In this document: in pieces, positions 34,115 to 41,394 of the stretch
Position numbering within the stretch: the first letter of the stretch is position 1
Layout of the letters: every line of letters starts with the position of its first letter
Assembly: GCA_016873295.1 (NCBI GenBank)
Contig: VGXM01000002.1
Location: forward strand, 142,156-206,155
Source: Phycisphaerae bacterium
GTDB taxonomy: Bacteria; Planctomycetota; Phycisphaerae; Phycisphaerales; UBA1924
DNA length: 64,000 bases
Reading direction: 5' to 3'
The notes under the pieces: generated by a model
The model's database searches: none
Told to the model about the DNA's origin: nothing
The model's input: only the letters and a program-made list of their open reading frames with translations
Translations under genes and position numbers: made by a program

Positions 34115-34465
34115 TCACCGGAGGTAGTACGCCCCGTCGTGCCGGAGCCAGATGCGGCGCTCGCGGAAGATGACCGTGGTCTCGGCGCTGCGCTGCAGGT
34201 GGAGGTAGCGCACGCGATCGACGCTGGGGGCCGTGCAGGGCCACAGGTCCGCCGGCGGGCGCACGTCGCCGACGAACCCCAGGGCCGCGTCACGCCGCGA
34301 GAACTCCGGCGCCGAGGCGTCGCCGACGAGCACGGCGGGATCGTCCGGGAACACCACGGTCCCGGACGAGCCGCCGACCTCCGCCCCGGCGTGCCGACGG
34401 GCGACCGGCGCAGCGCACCCCGCCAGGAGCGCGAGCATGAGCGCGATGCCGCCGATCTTTCCCAT
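34115..34465 (-). CDS. Small lipoprotein, unknown function
   Basis: 116 aa. Signal peptide MGKIGGIALMLALLAGC with lipobox LLAGC, so the mature protein is lipidated at Cys17. The remaining approximately 100 residues form a small domain ending RERRIWLRHDGAYYLR. The start at 34465 is supported by GGTGAGG about 7 nt upstream; an in-frame GTG at 34471 would lie too close to it. Confidence 0.72.
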   Translation of the reverse strand: MGKIGGIALMLALLAGCAAPVARRHAGAEVGGSSGTVVFPDDPAVLVGDASAPEFSRRDAALGFVGDVRPPADLWPCTAPSVDRVRYLHLQRSAETTVIFRERRIWLRHDGAYYLR

Positions 34466-34610
34466 CTTCACACCTCACCGGGCGCGGTCGCCCACCCCGG
34501 GCCCATACAACCGGCGTGCCGGGGCGGATCGGGGGCCTCCGCGGACGTGCGCCCGTTTCGGATGTTGCCCGGGCTCATCGCGTGGCGTGGCGTGGCGTCA
34601 ACGCGGCAAG

Positions 34611-34685
34611 CGCGCCCGGCGCGATTCGAACGCGCGACCTGCCGCTTAGAAGGCGGCTGCTCTATCCGGGCTGAGCTACGGGCGC
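34611..34685 (-). tRNA. tRNA-Arg (anticodon TCT)
   Basis: 75 nt cloverleaf. Acceptor GCGCCCG/CGGGCGC, D-stem GCTC/GAGC, anticodon stem GCCGC/GCGGC with loop CTTCTAA, and T-stem GCGCG/CGCGC with loop TTCGAAT. The discriminator is G and CCA is not encoded. Reads AGA codons, which are rare in this GC-rich sequence. Confidence 0.95.
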
Positions 34686-34723
34686 CCGCACAAGGGTAGC
34701 GGACCACGCCCGGCCCCCGCCCC

Positions 34724-34729
34724 TACCAT
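34724..34729 (+). promoter_or_regulatory. Leaderless -10-like hexamer of nuoE
   Basis: TACCAT, 8 nt before the ATG at 34738. Confidence 0.4.
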
Positions 34730-34737
34730 GCCGACCC

Positions 34738-35280
34738 ATGGCCTGGATCACCAAGCACTCCGCCGCCGCGACCGTCCCACGACGGCCCGACCCCTACCTC
34801 ACCGCGGCCCTCAAGCAGCGCCTGAGCGAGCGGGTCCTGCCGCGCTTCGAGACGCGACTGGCGGCCCTGCTGCCCGTGCTGCACGAGGTCCAGCACGAGC
34901 AGGGCTGGATCCCCCCCCAAGCCATGGTCGAGATCGCCGACTTCCTCGGGCTCAAGCCCGCCGACGTCATCGACACCGCCTCCTTCTACGAGGAATACTG
35001 GCTCAAGCCCAAGGGTCGTCGGCTGATCCAGGTCTGCCGCTCCATCGCCTGCGAGTTCTGCGGGCAGCCCGCCATCACCGACGCCATCCGCGCCTACCTG
35101 GGCATCGACGTGGGCGAGACAACCGACGACGGCGAGTTCACCTTCATCGAGCTGGAGTGCCTGGGCGCCTGCGACCTGGCCCCCGTCGCCCTCATCGACC
35201 ACGCATTGCACGAGCGCCTCACGCCCGAGTCGGCCTGCCGGGCCATCGACGCCGCACGGCGCGCCGGGCACACGCACTGA
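34738..35280 (+). CDS. nuoE: NADH-quinone oxidoreductase subunit E (24 kDa type)
   Basis: 180 aa. [2Fe-2S] N1a subunit of complex I. Cluster ligands are Cys100 and Cys105 (VCRSIACEFCG) and Cys141 and Cys145 (ECLGACDLAP). The N-terminal helical bundle ends LPVLHEVQHEQGWIP, and SFYEEYWLKPKGRR leads into the thioredoxin-like fold. nuoF is not next to it. nuoD lies 2 kb downstream on the same strand, with three unrelated genes between. Confidence 0.94.
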   Translation: MAWITKHSAAATVPRRPDPYLTAALKQRLSERVLPRFETRLAALLPVLHEVQHEQGWIPPQAMVEIADFLGLKPADVIDTASFYEEYWLKPKGRRLIQVCRSIACEFCGQPAITDAIRAYLGIDVGETTDDGEFTFIELECLGACDLAPVALIDHALHERLTPESACRAIDAARRAGHTH

Positions 35281-35340
35281 CGCCCCCCCCGCCGCCCGGG
35301 CGCCCGCTTGAGGTGCGAACGCCGGCCGCGGATCGGGCGC

Positions 35341-35346
35341 TACCGT
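35341..35346 (+). promoter_or_regulatory. Leaderless -10-like hexamer, HIT gene
   Basis: TACCGT, 5 nt before the ATG at 35352. Confidence 0.4.
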
Positions 35347-35351
35347 GCCGC

Positions 35352-35783
35352 ATGGCGTGTCCGCTGTGCGAACAGGCGGCGAGGGCGGGCCGGGGCAAGC
35401 ACCCCTGGCTCATCGCGGAGTTGGCGGAGAGCTTCGCCCTGCTGGGCGACAACCAGGGCCCGCGGGGCTGGTGCGTGCTCGTGCTCAAGGAACACGCCGA
35501 GCACGTGGCCGACCTGACCGCCGACCGGCAGGCGCGGCTGTGGGACGACGTGCGTCACACCGCCGCCGCCCAGCGGGCGGTCTTCGGCCCGGTCCGCATC
35601 AACTACGAGTGCCTGGGCAACCTCGTGCCGCACGTGCATTGGCACCTCATCCCGCGCCACGCCGACGACCCCCAGCCGCGGGACCCGGTGTGGCTCTGGC
35701 CCAGGGAGCGCCAGGCGGGATCGATGAAGGACGAGGATCGGCGGGCGCTGGTGTCGAGCCTGCGGGGGGCGCTGGGTCGGTAG
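35352..35783 (+). CDS. HIT-family nucleotide hydrolase/transferase
   Basis: 143 aa. The histidine triad HVHWHLI gives His94, His96 and His98. CPLC at residues 3-6 can bind structural zinc as in Hint/Fhit relatives. GWCVLVLKEHAEHVADLT matches the second conserved region. It cleaves nucleotide phosphoramidates or dinucleoside polyphosphates; the precise substrate is unknown. Confidence 0.9.
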   Translation: MACPLCEQAARAGRGKHPWLIAELAESFALLGDNQGPRGWCVLVLKEHAEHVADLTADRQARLWDDVRHTAAAQRAVFGPVRINYECLGNLVPHVHWHLIPRHADDPQPRDPVWLWPRERQAGSMKDEDRRALVSSLRGALGR

Positions 35784-35787
35784 GGCG

Positions 35788-35838
35788 CGCCGAGCCTCCT
35801 CGGGCCCGGCGTGTCCGGAAGGGGGAGCTCAACAGGGC
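35788..35838 (-). repeat. R3 repeat, 51 bp, copy B (inverted)
   Basis: Reverse complement of 25474-25524 with few mismatches. It lies 4 bp after the HIT stop and just before the -10 of the next gene. Confidence 0.65.
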
Positions 35839-35853
35839 ACGCGGACTGTTCAC

Positions 35854-35859
35854 TACGAT
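35854..35859 (+). promoter_or_regulatory. Leaderless -10-like hexamer, degenerate MBL gene
   Basis: TACGAT, 5 nt before the ATG at 35865. Confidence 0.4.
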
Positions 35860-35864
35860 CCCCC

Positions 35865-36581
35865 ATGGAATCCCGCGTGATCAGCATCGGCACCCTGGCG
35901 TGCAACCCGCTGTGGGGCGAGCGCGTCCCCGTGCGCACCGGGCACGCCACCACGACGCTCGTGCGCTCCGGCGGCGCGACGATCGTGGTGGACCCGGCGC
36001 TCCCCGGTCCGGCGCTGGCCGCCCGCCTGGGCGAGCGGGCCGGGCTGACGCCCTCCAAGGTCACGCACGTGTTCCTGACCAGCTTCCACCCAGAGTGCCG
36101 GGGCGGGCTCGGACTCTTCGAGCACGCCGAGTGGCTGATCCACGAGCCGGAGCGCGAGGCGATCGGCACGCGCCTGGCGCTCCAGCTTCGGAACCTGGTC
36201 CGGGTGCAGGGCGAGGAGGAGGACGGGGACGACCCCGAGGGCGTGGGGATGTCGCTCCGCGAGCGCCTGGAGCGCGACGTCTCGCTCCTGCAGCGATGCC
36301 AACCGGCCCCCGACCGGCCCGCCGACCGCGTCAGTCTCTTCCCGCTCCCCGGCGTGAGCCCGGGCATGTGTGGGCTGCTGCTGGAGGGCCCGCGGGCGAC
36401 GACGCTCATCGCGGGCGACGCCGTCGCCACCGCCCAGCACCTGGACTCGGGGCTCATCGTCGACTACGCGATGGACGTGCCCGCCGCCAAGGAGAGCTTC
36501 CAGGAGGCCATCGAGATCGCGGACGTGCTGATCCCCGGGCGCGACAACGTGGTGCTCAACCCGATCCGCAGGCCCTATTGA
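35865..36581 (+). CDS. Metallo-beta-lactamase-fold protein with degenerate metal motif
   Basis: 238 aa. The fold is recognisable from TTLVRSGGATIVVDPALPG, VTHVFLTSFHPECRGGLGLF and TTLIAGDAVATAQHL, followed by a C-terminal DVLIPGRDN strand. The HxHxDH motif is reduced to S-F-H-P-E-C, so at most one metal site could be built, with Glu and Cys as ligands. It may bind a different metal or be non-catalytic. Confidence 0.75.
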   Translation: MESRVISIGTLACNPLWGERVPVRTGHATTTLVRSGGATIVVDPALPGPALAARLGERAGLTPSKVTHVFLTSFHPECRGGLGLFEHAEWLIHEPEREAIGTRLALQLRNLVRVQGEEEDGDDPEGVGMSLRERLERDVSLLQRCQPAPDRPADRVSLFPLPGVSPGMCGLLLEGPRATTLIAGDAVATAQHLDSGLIVDYAMDVPAAKESFQEAIEIADVLIPGRDNVVLNPIRRPY

Positions 36582-36664
36582 GGGGCGGGCCCGAATCCCG
36601 AGCCGGGGGCACCGGCCACAGGCCGGTCCCACATCCCCTCATTCCCCAGTCCCCGGCGCCTTCC

Positions 36665-37162
36665 TCAGACACTCGCCTGCATGATGCGCACGTCGAGGAC
36701 CCGCCCGAACTTCTCGCCCACCGCCTCGAGGATGCCGACGGTGCGGAACCCGGCGGCGCGGTGCAGGCGGACGCTGGGCCCGCCATCGTCGTTGATGCGG
36801 GCGATGACGGACCTGATCCCCGCGGCTCGCGCCCGCCCCAGGAGTTCGTCGAGCAGGGCCCGCCCGACGCCCCGCCCCCGGGCGTGCTCGGCGATGTAGA
36901 CCGAGTCCTCCGCCGAACGCCGGTAGCCGGGCCTGGGCGACCAGGGCTGGAGCCGGGCCCAGCCCAGCACGCGCCCGACGTCGAGCGCGACGAGGACGGG
37001 GTAGACCGAGCGGTCGAAGGCGTGGAACCACTCGCGCTGCTGCTGGGGCGTGCGCGGCTCGGTCTCGAACGTCGAGGGGCTGGTCAGGACCTCGTGGTTG
37101 TAGATCTCGAAAACGGCCGCCAGGTGCGACTCGTCGGCGTCAGCGATGCTCGGAGGGCCCAT
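36665..37162 (-). CDS. GNAT N-acetyltransferase (phosphinothricin acetyltransferase-like)
   Basis: 165 aa. Acetyl-CoA loop ARGRGVGRALLDELLGRAR and conserved HRAAGFRTVGILEAVGEKFGR toward the C-terminus, as in the Pat/MnaT group that acetylates methionine sulfoximine or phosphinothricin. VFEIYNHEVLTSPSTFETEP is the matching N-terminal signature. Encoded opposite to its neighbours. Confidence 0.9.
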   Translation of the reverse strand: MGPPSIADADESHLAAVFEIYNHEVLTSPSTFETEPRTPQQQREWFHAFDRSVYPVLVALDVGRVLGWARLQPWSPRPGYRRSAEDSVYIAEHARGRGVGRALLDELLGRARAAGIRSVIARINDDGGPSVRLHRAAGFRTVGILEAVGEKFGRVLDVRIMQASV

Positions 37163-37168
37163 GGCGGG

Positions 37169-37174
37169 ACGGTA
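37169..37174 (-). promoter_or_regulatory. Leaderless -10-like hexamer, GNAT gene
   Basis: TACCGT, 6 nt before the ATG at 37162. Confidence 0.4.
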
Positions 37175-37268
37175 GTGGGTCCCGTGCCGCCGAGATCGGC
37201 TCGGCGACCTCGGCGCCGCCGGGCGTCGGCCCGCCGTCCGGACAGAGGGGAGCCGGGCCCCAAGTCCC

Positions 37269-37274
37269 TACACT
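37269..37274 (+). promoter_or_regulatory. -10-like hexamer of nuoD
   Basis: TACACT, 33 nt before the ATG at 37308. Confidence 0.3.
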
Positions 37275-37307
37275 TGCTCCCCCGATCCGGGGCCATCGAG
37301 GACGCTC

Positions 37308-38597
37308 ATGCCCTTCACGCTGAAGCCCGAGCAAGGTTGGACCGTCGACGCCGACACGACCCGGTACCTGGCCAGCCACGTCGACACGGGCGACCGCTGG
37401 GTGCTGAACTTCGGGCCCCAGCACCCGGCGACGCACACGACGCTGCGCCTGGTGCTGGAGCTGGACGGCGAGCGGATCGCCCGCTGCACGCCCCACATCG
37501 GGTACCTGCACTCGGGCTTCGAGAAGCTGGCCGAGCACCTGGACTACAACCAGTACGTCGCCATCGCGTCGCGGATGAACTACCTCTCGCCCATCGCCAA
37601 CGACATCTGCTGGCACCACGCCGTGGAGAAGCTCTTCGGGATCGACATCACGCCGCGCTGCAAGGTGCTGCGGACCATCATGGCGGAGGTGGCGCGGATC
37701 CAGGACCACCTGCTGTGCGTGGGGGCGGCGGGGCTGGACCTCAACGCCTTCACGGGCTTCATCTACGCCTTCAACGTCCGCGAGAAGACCTACGACCTGT
37801 ACGACTTCATCTCCGGGCAGCGCTACCACCCCGACTGGACGCGGGTGGGCGGGGCCATGCAGGACCTGCCCGACGAGGAGATGTTCAAGACGCTGGTCAG
37901 GAAGCTCATCGACGAGGAGGTGCCCGCCGCCCTCCGCGACCTGGAGACCCTGCTCAACCGCAACCGCATCTTCATGGACCGCACCCGGGGCGTGGGGCTG
38001 CTGACGCACGACGAGTGCGTGGCCTGGTCGATCACGGGCCCCATCGCGCGGGCCAGCGGCGTGAAGCGCGACGTGCGCAAGGACGAGCCCTACCTCTGCT
38101 ACGCCGACAACTGGGACGGGCAGGGCGCCGAGGCCGTCACGTTCCAGGTCCCCATCTGCACCGACGGCGACACCTACGCGCGGTACCTGGTGCGCCTGGA
38201 GGAGATCCGGCAGTCGTGCTCGATCGTCCGCCAGCTCATCGGCCGCATCCCCGCCGGGCCCCTCGACGTCTTCGCCGACGCCAAGGTCACCAAGCCCCGC
38301 AAGACCGACGTCTACGGCTCCATCGAGGGCCTCATCCAGCACTTCGAACTGGTCATGAGCAACCGCGGCTGGAAGCCCCCCGTCGCCGAGTGCTACGGCG
38401 CCAACGAAACCGCCAACGGCGAGCTGGGGTTCTTCATCGTGTCCGACGGCGGGCCGCGGGCCTGGCGGGCCAAGTGCCGACCGCCCTCGTTCATCAACTA
38501 CCAGACCATCGCCAAGATGTGCGAGGGGCACCTCCTCAGCGACATCGTCGCCTGCATCGGCTCCCTCAACGTCGTCGCGGCGGAGCTGGACAGGTAG
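37308..38597 (+). CDS. nuoD: NADH-quinone oxidoreductase subunit D (49 kDa type)
   Basis: 429 aa. Forms the quinone pocket of complex I at the peripheral arm base. Typical stretches: NFGPQHPATHTTLRLVLELD, IGYLHSGFEKLAEHLDYNQY, FELYDFISGQR-type helix (DLYDFISGQRYHPDW) and the C-terminal PPSFINYQTIAKMCEGHLL...DIVACIGSLN followed by D-R. Unfused to NuoC. Neighbouring nuo subunits are absent except nuoE, so the complex I genes look dispersed or rearranged. Confidence 0.95.
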   Translation: MPFTLKPEQGWTVDADTTRYLASHVDTGDRWVLNFGPQHPATHTTLRLVLELDGERIARCTPHIGYLHSGFEKLAEHLDYNQYVAIASRMNYLSPIANDICWHHAVEKLFGIDITPRCKVLRTIMAEVARIQDHLLCVGAAGLDLNAFTGFIYAFNVREKTYDLYDFISGQRYHPDWTRVGGAMQDLPDEEMFKTLVRKLIDEEVPAALRDLETLLNRNRIFMDRTRGVGLLTHDECVAWSITGPIARASGVKRDVRKDEPYLCYADNWDGQGAEAVTFQVPICTDGDTYARYLVRLEEIRQSCSIVRQLIGRIPAGPLDVFADAKVTKPRKTDVYGSIEGLIQHFELVMSNRGWKPPVAECYGANETANGELGFFIVSDGGPRAWRAKCRPPSFINYQTIAKMCEGHLLSDIVACIGSLNVVAAELDR

Positions 38598-38598
38598 C

Positions 38599-38787
38599 GG
38601 CGCGGGTCGGGAGAGTCCGCACACAGGCGCAGGTGGGCGCTCCGGGTGCCACGGGCGATCCGCCCGGCGGTCGCCCGTGCCGCCTTGCCCCCGACACCCG
38701 ACCCGCACGGGTCGCGGGCGAAGCGCCCGATGACCCGTGGCACCCGCGGCCCATCCATCCACGGACTCCCGACACACACCCCGCGCC
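38599..38787 (-). repeat. R1 repeat, single degenerate unit, copy C
   Basis: One 189-bp unit in the orientation of copy B. Its left end GGCGCGGGTCGGGAG matches the R1 end at 13 of 15 positions; the right end is more decayed. The hairpin CGGGCGAAGCGCCCG and flanking GTGCCACGGGCG...GATGACCCGTGGCAC are conserved. It begins 2 nt after the nuoD stop. Confidence 0.75.
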
Positions 38788-38791
38788 GAAC

Positions 38792-38941
38792 CCGGCGCGT
38801 CGCGCCTTCTACACGGAACTCGTCGCCACGGGCAAGGCCAGGAAGTCGGCCCCGGTCGCCTGCATGCGGGAACTCCTGGTCACCCTCAACGCCATGCTGC
38901 GAACCCGAACCCCGTGGAGGACCTCTCTTGAGACCGCTTGA
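38792..38941 (+). pseudogene. IS110-family transposase C-terminal remnant
   Basis: An open frame encodes ARRAFYTELVATGKARKSAP, then VACMRELLVTLNAMLRTRTPW and a stop at 38939-38941. The pattern FY-x2-L-x3-GK-x2-K-x-A-x2-A-x-MR-x-LL-x2-LNAMLR-x3-PW is the C-terminal end of IS110/IS116/IS902 transposases. No upstream transposase sequence remains; the R1 repeat abuts it. The neighbouring frame continues PLDNQDSR, so a frameshift near the end is possible. Confidence 0.75.
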
Positions 38942-38968
38942 CAATCAAGACAGTCGCTCCCCTACGCT
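38938..38968 (+). promoter_or_regulatory. Promoter TTGACA-N19-TACGCT
   Basis: A perfect -35 TTGACA (38938-38943), overlapping the stop of the transposase remnant, then 19 nt and TACGCT (38963-38968), 5 nt before the GTG start of the PhnP-like gene. The insertion relic may have supplied the -35 box. Confidence 0.5.
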
Positions 38969-38973
38969 GACCC

Positions 38974-39873
38974 GTGCGCTTCCTGTTCCTCGGCACGGGC
39001 ACGTCGGCGGGCATCCCGGCGATCGGGTGCGACTGTCACGTCTGCACCAGCCCCGACCCCCGCGACAGCCGTCTGCGCACCGCCGCCGCCGTCCTCTGGA
39101 CCGACCCGTTCGGCGTGGAACGCACCGCCCTGCTCGACGCCGGCCCTGACCTGCGCCAGCAAGCCCTGCGGGCCGGGCTGCGGCGCTGCGACGCCATCTT
39201 CTTCACGCACAACCACGTGGACCACACCTTCGGGCTCGACGAGGTGCGCCGCTTCAACGCCCTCCAGCGGACGCCCATCCCCATCTACGCCGAGCCCCAC
39301 ACCCTCGACCACCTCCGCCGCGTCTACAAGCACGTCTTCGAGCGCGACGCCAACGTCAACGACAGCTTCGTCGCCTCGCTCATCCCCCACGCCCTGGCCC
39401 CGGGCGTCGCGGTCGAGCTCTTCGGCGTCTCCTTCACCCCCTTCCGCATGCTCCATGGCCGCCTGCCCATCGTGGGCTACCGCGTCGAGCCCGCCGCCGC
39501 CTCGCCCCTGAAGCAGGATCTCCCGCCCGGCTCGCCCTTCCCGCTTGCGTACTGCACCGACGTGTCGGGCGTGCCCACCGAGTCCTGGCGGTACCTGTCG
39601 GGACTGGGCACCCTCGTGCTCGACGCCCTGCGCCACCGGCACCACCCCACCCACCTGACGCTCGGACAGGCCGTGCACCTGGCCGAGAAGATCGCGGCCC
39701 GCCGGACCTTCTTCGTCCACATGGCCCACGACCTGGCCCACGAAGAAACCAACGCCTCGCTCCCCGCCGGCATGGCCCTGGCCCACGACGGGCTGGAACT
39801 GGCCGCCAGCATCGCGCAAGGCGAGACTCCCCTGCCCCTGCCGCGTCAGAACCCCGCCGGCAGGGAGGCTTGA
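38974..39873 (+). CDS. PhnP/RNase Z-like metallo-beta-lactamase hydrolase
   Basis: 299 aa. FLGTGTSAGIPAIGCDCHVC includes the Cys19/Cys21/Cys24 structural zinc knot of PhnP-type phosphodiesterases. The metal motif is THNHVDH (His79, His81, Asp83, His84), with AYCTDVSG and FFVHMAHDLAH downstream. Such enzymes open cyclic phosphodiesters, for example phosphoribosyl cyclic phosphate; no phn genes are nearby. GTG start with a leaderless-type promoter. Confidence 0.87.
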   Translation: MRFLFLGTGTSAGIPAIGCDCHVCTSPDPRDSRLRTAAAVLWTDPFGVERTALLDAGPDLRQQALRAGLRRCDAIFFTHNHVDHTFGLDEVRRFNALQRTPIPIYAEPHTLDHLRRVYKHVFERDANVNDSFVASLIPHALAPGVAVELFGVSFTPFRMLHGRLPIVGYRVEPAAASPLKQDLPPGSPFPLAYCTDVSGVPTESWRYLSGLGTLVLDALRHRHHPTHLTLGQAVHLAEKIAARRTFFVHMAHDLAHEETNASLPAGMALAHDGLELAASIAQGETPLPLPRQNPAGREA

Positions 39874-40317
39874 TACCGAGGGGGCGAACCGCCGTCGACG
39901 CGGCCCGACGGGCCAGCACCCGCGGTGAAATGGGGGCCGTGGCCTGAGGTCACGACGGCGACCGTAGCGGCGTGGGGCAGGCGCGCATCCGCCCGTCCCC
40001 CTGCACTGTGCCATGTACGTTCGGCGGCTCGACATCCAGAACTGCAGGGCCATTCGGCGGCAGGTCACGGGCATCTGGCGCGATGGTGCCGTGGCGTGGC
40101 GAAGTCGCCCGGGAACGGTCGATGCACGTCCCGTGTCCTCCGCGTGCCGACCCGCCATTCGACGGCTTGGGTGGCGCTTGGAGGCTGCCGCCCCAAGTCG
40201 CGCGTGGCCCGACGACCACGCCCGGGACACCAGCCTCCGCTGGCCCCCCAACCACGAAACCGGACCAAGCCTGATCCAATCGCCGCTCCCGAGTCCGCCG
40301 ATACCCTCCGCCGACCG
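39874..40317. other. 444-bp region without identified gene
   Basis: No coding region with ordered domain features or a ribosome binding site. The open frames here are short, rich in Arg and Pro, and overlap on several frames. Base composition between 40000 and 40150 is slightly less GC-rich than the surrounding genes. The only site of note is TACCCT at 40302-40307. No repeat copies were recognised. Confidence 0.5.
40302..40307 (+). promoter_or_regulatory. -10-like hexamer, glycosyltransferase gene
   Basis: TACCCT, 10 nt before the ATG at 40318. Confidence 0.35.
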
Positions 40318-41394
40318 ATGACCACCCGTCGCGGCGGATCCATCCTCTTCCTCACCCCCGCCTTCCTCGCCGACCGGCGCCACAAGCGCGTCCACGGCGT
40401 GGAGATCTTCAACTCCCTCTTCATCCGCCGACTGCTCGAGCTCGGGCACCCCGTCACCCTCCCCATCGAGCCGCGCTGGAGCACTCCCCTTCGCGAGCAC
40501 CTCCCCGAGCATCCTGCGTTGGAGGTCGTCCCGGGCCTGCCGCTGCGCCGGCCGCTCCCCGTCTCACTCGCGCTTGTCCCCTCGCTGCGCCGGCGCGGGC
40601 CCTTCGACCTGCTCATCCTCGGCAACAACGGGCGGGGCATCCTCCCCGCGGCCCGCCTCCTGCGCGCCGGCAGCGGGGCCAAGCGCACCGTCCTTTTCGC
40701 CCACCAGTTCCCGCGCCCCGACTACCTGCGCGCGATCGCGCGGATGGGCATCCCCGTCCACGCCGTCAGTCACGCCGTGGGCGACGCCTTCAAGGCCGGC
40801 GGCGTACGCGAGGTCAACGTCTCCTACGGCGTCCTCTCCGCCGAGCGCTTCCACCCGCGCGCGGGCGACCGCCCGCCCGGCCCGCTCCGCTTCGGCGTCG
40901 TCGGTCAGCTCGACACGCCCTGGAAGGGCGCCCACCTGGCCCTCGACGCCTGGCGCATGCTCCCCGATCGCCTGCGCGGGCGCGTGGAGCTTCACCTGCT
41001 CGCGTACAGGCACCCGCCGCCGGACCCGCCCCCCGGGGCGGTGCCGCACGAGTGGCTTCCCCCCGGGGGCGTCGCCGATTTCCTGCGCACGCTGGACGCC
41101 CTGATCGTCCCCAGCACATCCGCCGAGACCTTCTCGCAGGTCACCGTGCAGGCGATGCTCACCGGGCTGCCGATCCTGGCCTACGACCTGCCCGTGCTGG
41201 CGGAGAAGCTGGACGCCGGGGGCGGCGCGGTCTTCCGCTCCGCGGCGGAACTGGCGGCCCTGGTCGAGCGCCTGCACGACGACGAGCCCGCGCGTGCCGC
41301 CATGGGCGACGCCGCCCGCGCCACCGCGCTGCAGCGCTACGTCTGGCGCGCGGAGGAGTTCGTGGAGCGGTATCTGTCGCCAGTCACCGGATGA
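40318..41394 (+). CDS. Glycosyltransferase family 4 (GT-B fold)
   Basis: 358 aa. Transfers a sugar from a nucleotide donor, probably in surface polysaccharide synthesis. LFLTPAFLADRRHKRVHGVE opens the N-terminal Rossmann domain. The hinge is FGVVGQLDTPWKGAHLALDAW. The donor-site region is LIVPSTSAETFSQVTVQAML with TGLPILAYDLPVLAEKL, the E-x7-E motif of GT4. ATG at 40318 is where the fold begins. Its end overlaps the convergent pseudopilin gene by 11 bp. Confidence 0.87.
   Translation: MTTRRGGSILFLTPAFLADRRHKRVHGVEIFNSLFIRRLLELGHPVTLPIEPRWSTPLREHLPEHPALEVVPGLPLRRPLPVSLALVPSLRRRGPFDLLILGNNGRGILPAARLLRAGSGAKRTVLFAHQFPRPDYLRAIARMGIPVHAVSHAVGDAFKAGGVREVNVSYGVLSAERFHPRAGDRPPGPLRFGVVGQLDTPWKGAHLALDAWRMLPDRLRGRVELHLLAYRHPPPDPPPGAVPHEWLPPGGVADFLRTLDALIVPSTSAETFSQVTVQAMLTGLPILAYDLPVLAEKLDAGGGAVFRSAAELAALVERLHDDEPARAAMGDAARATALQRYVWRAEEFVERYLSPVTG

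Noticed and set aside
35345..38941. 1198-codon open frame on the plus strand
   Set aside because: A shadow across HIT, MBL, GNAT and nuoD genes in another frame. Composition is Arg/Pro/Gly-rich with no domain order. Only its last 50 codons (the IS110 tail) are supportable.
39925..40317. N-terminal extension of the glycosyltransferase
   Set aside because: No signal, no conserved motif; the GT-B fold begins at 40318 and a -10-like hexamer lies just before it.
40014..40321. Small protein starting MYVRRLDIQNC
   Set aside because: No ribosome binding site, overlapping open frames on both strands, and no recognisable domain.
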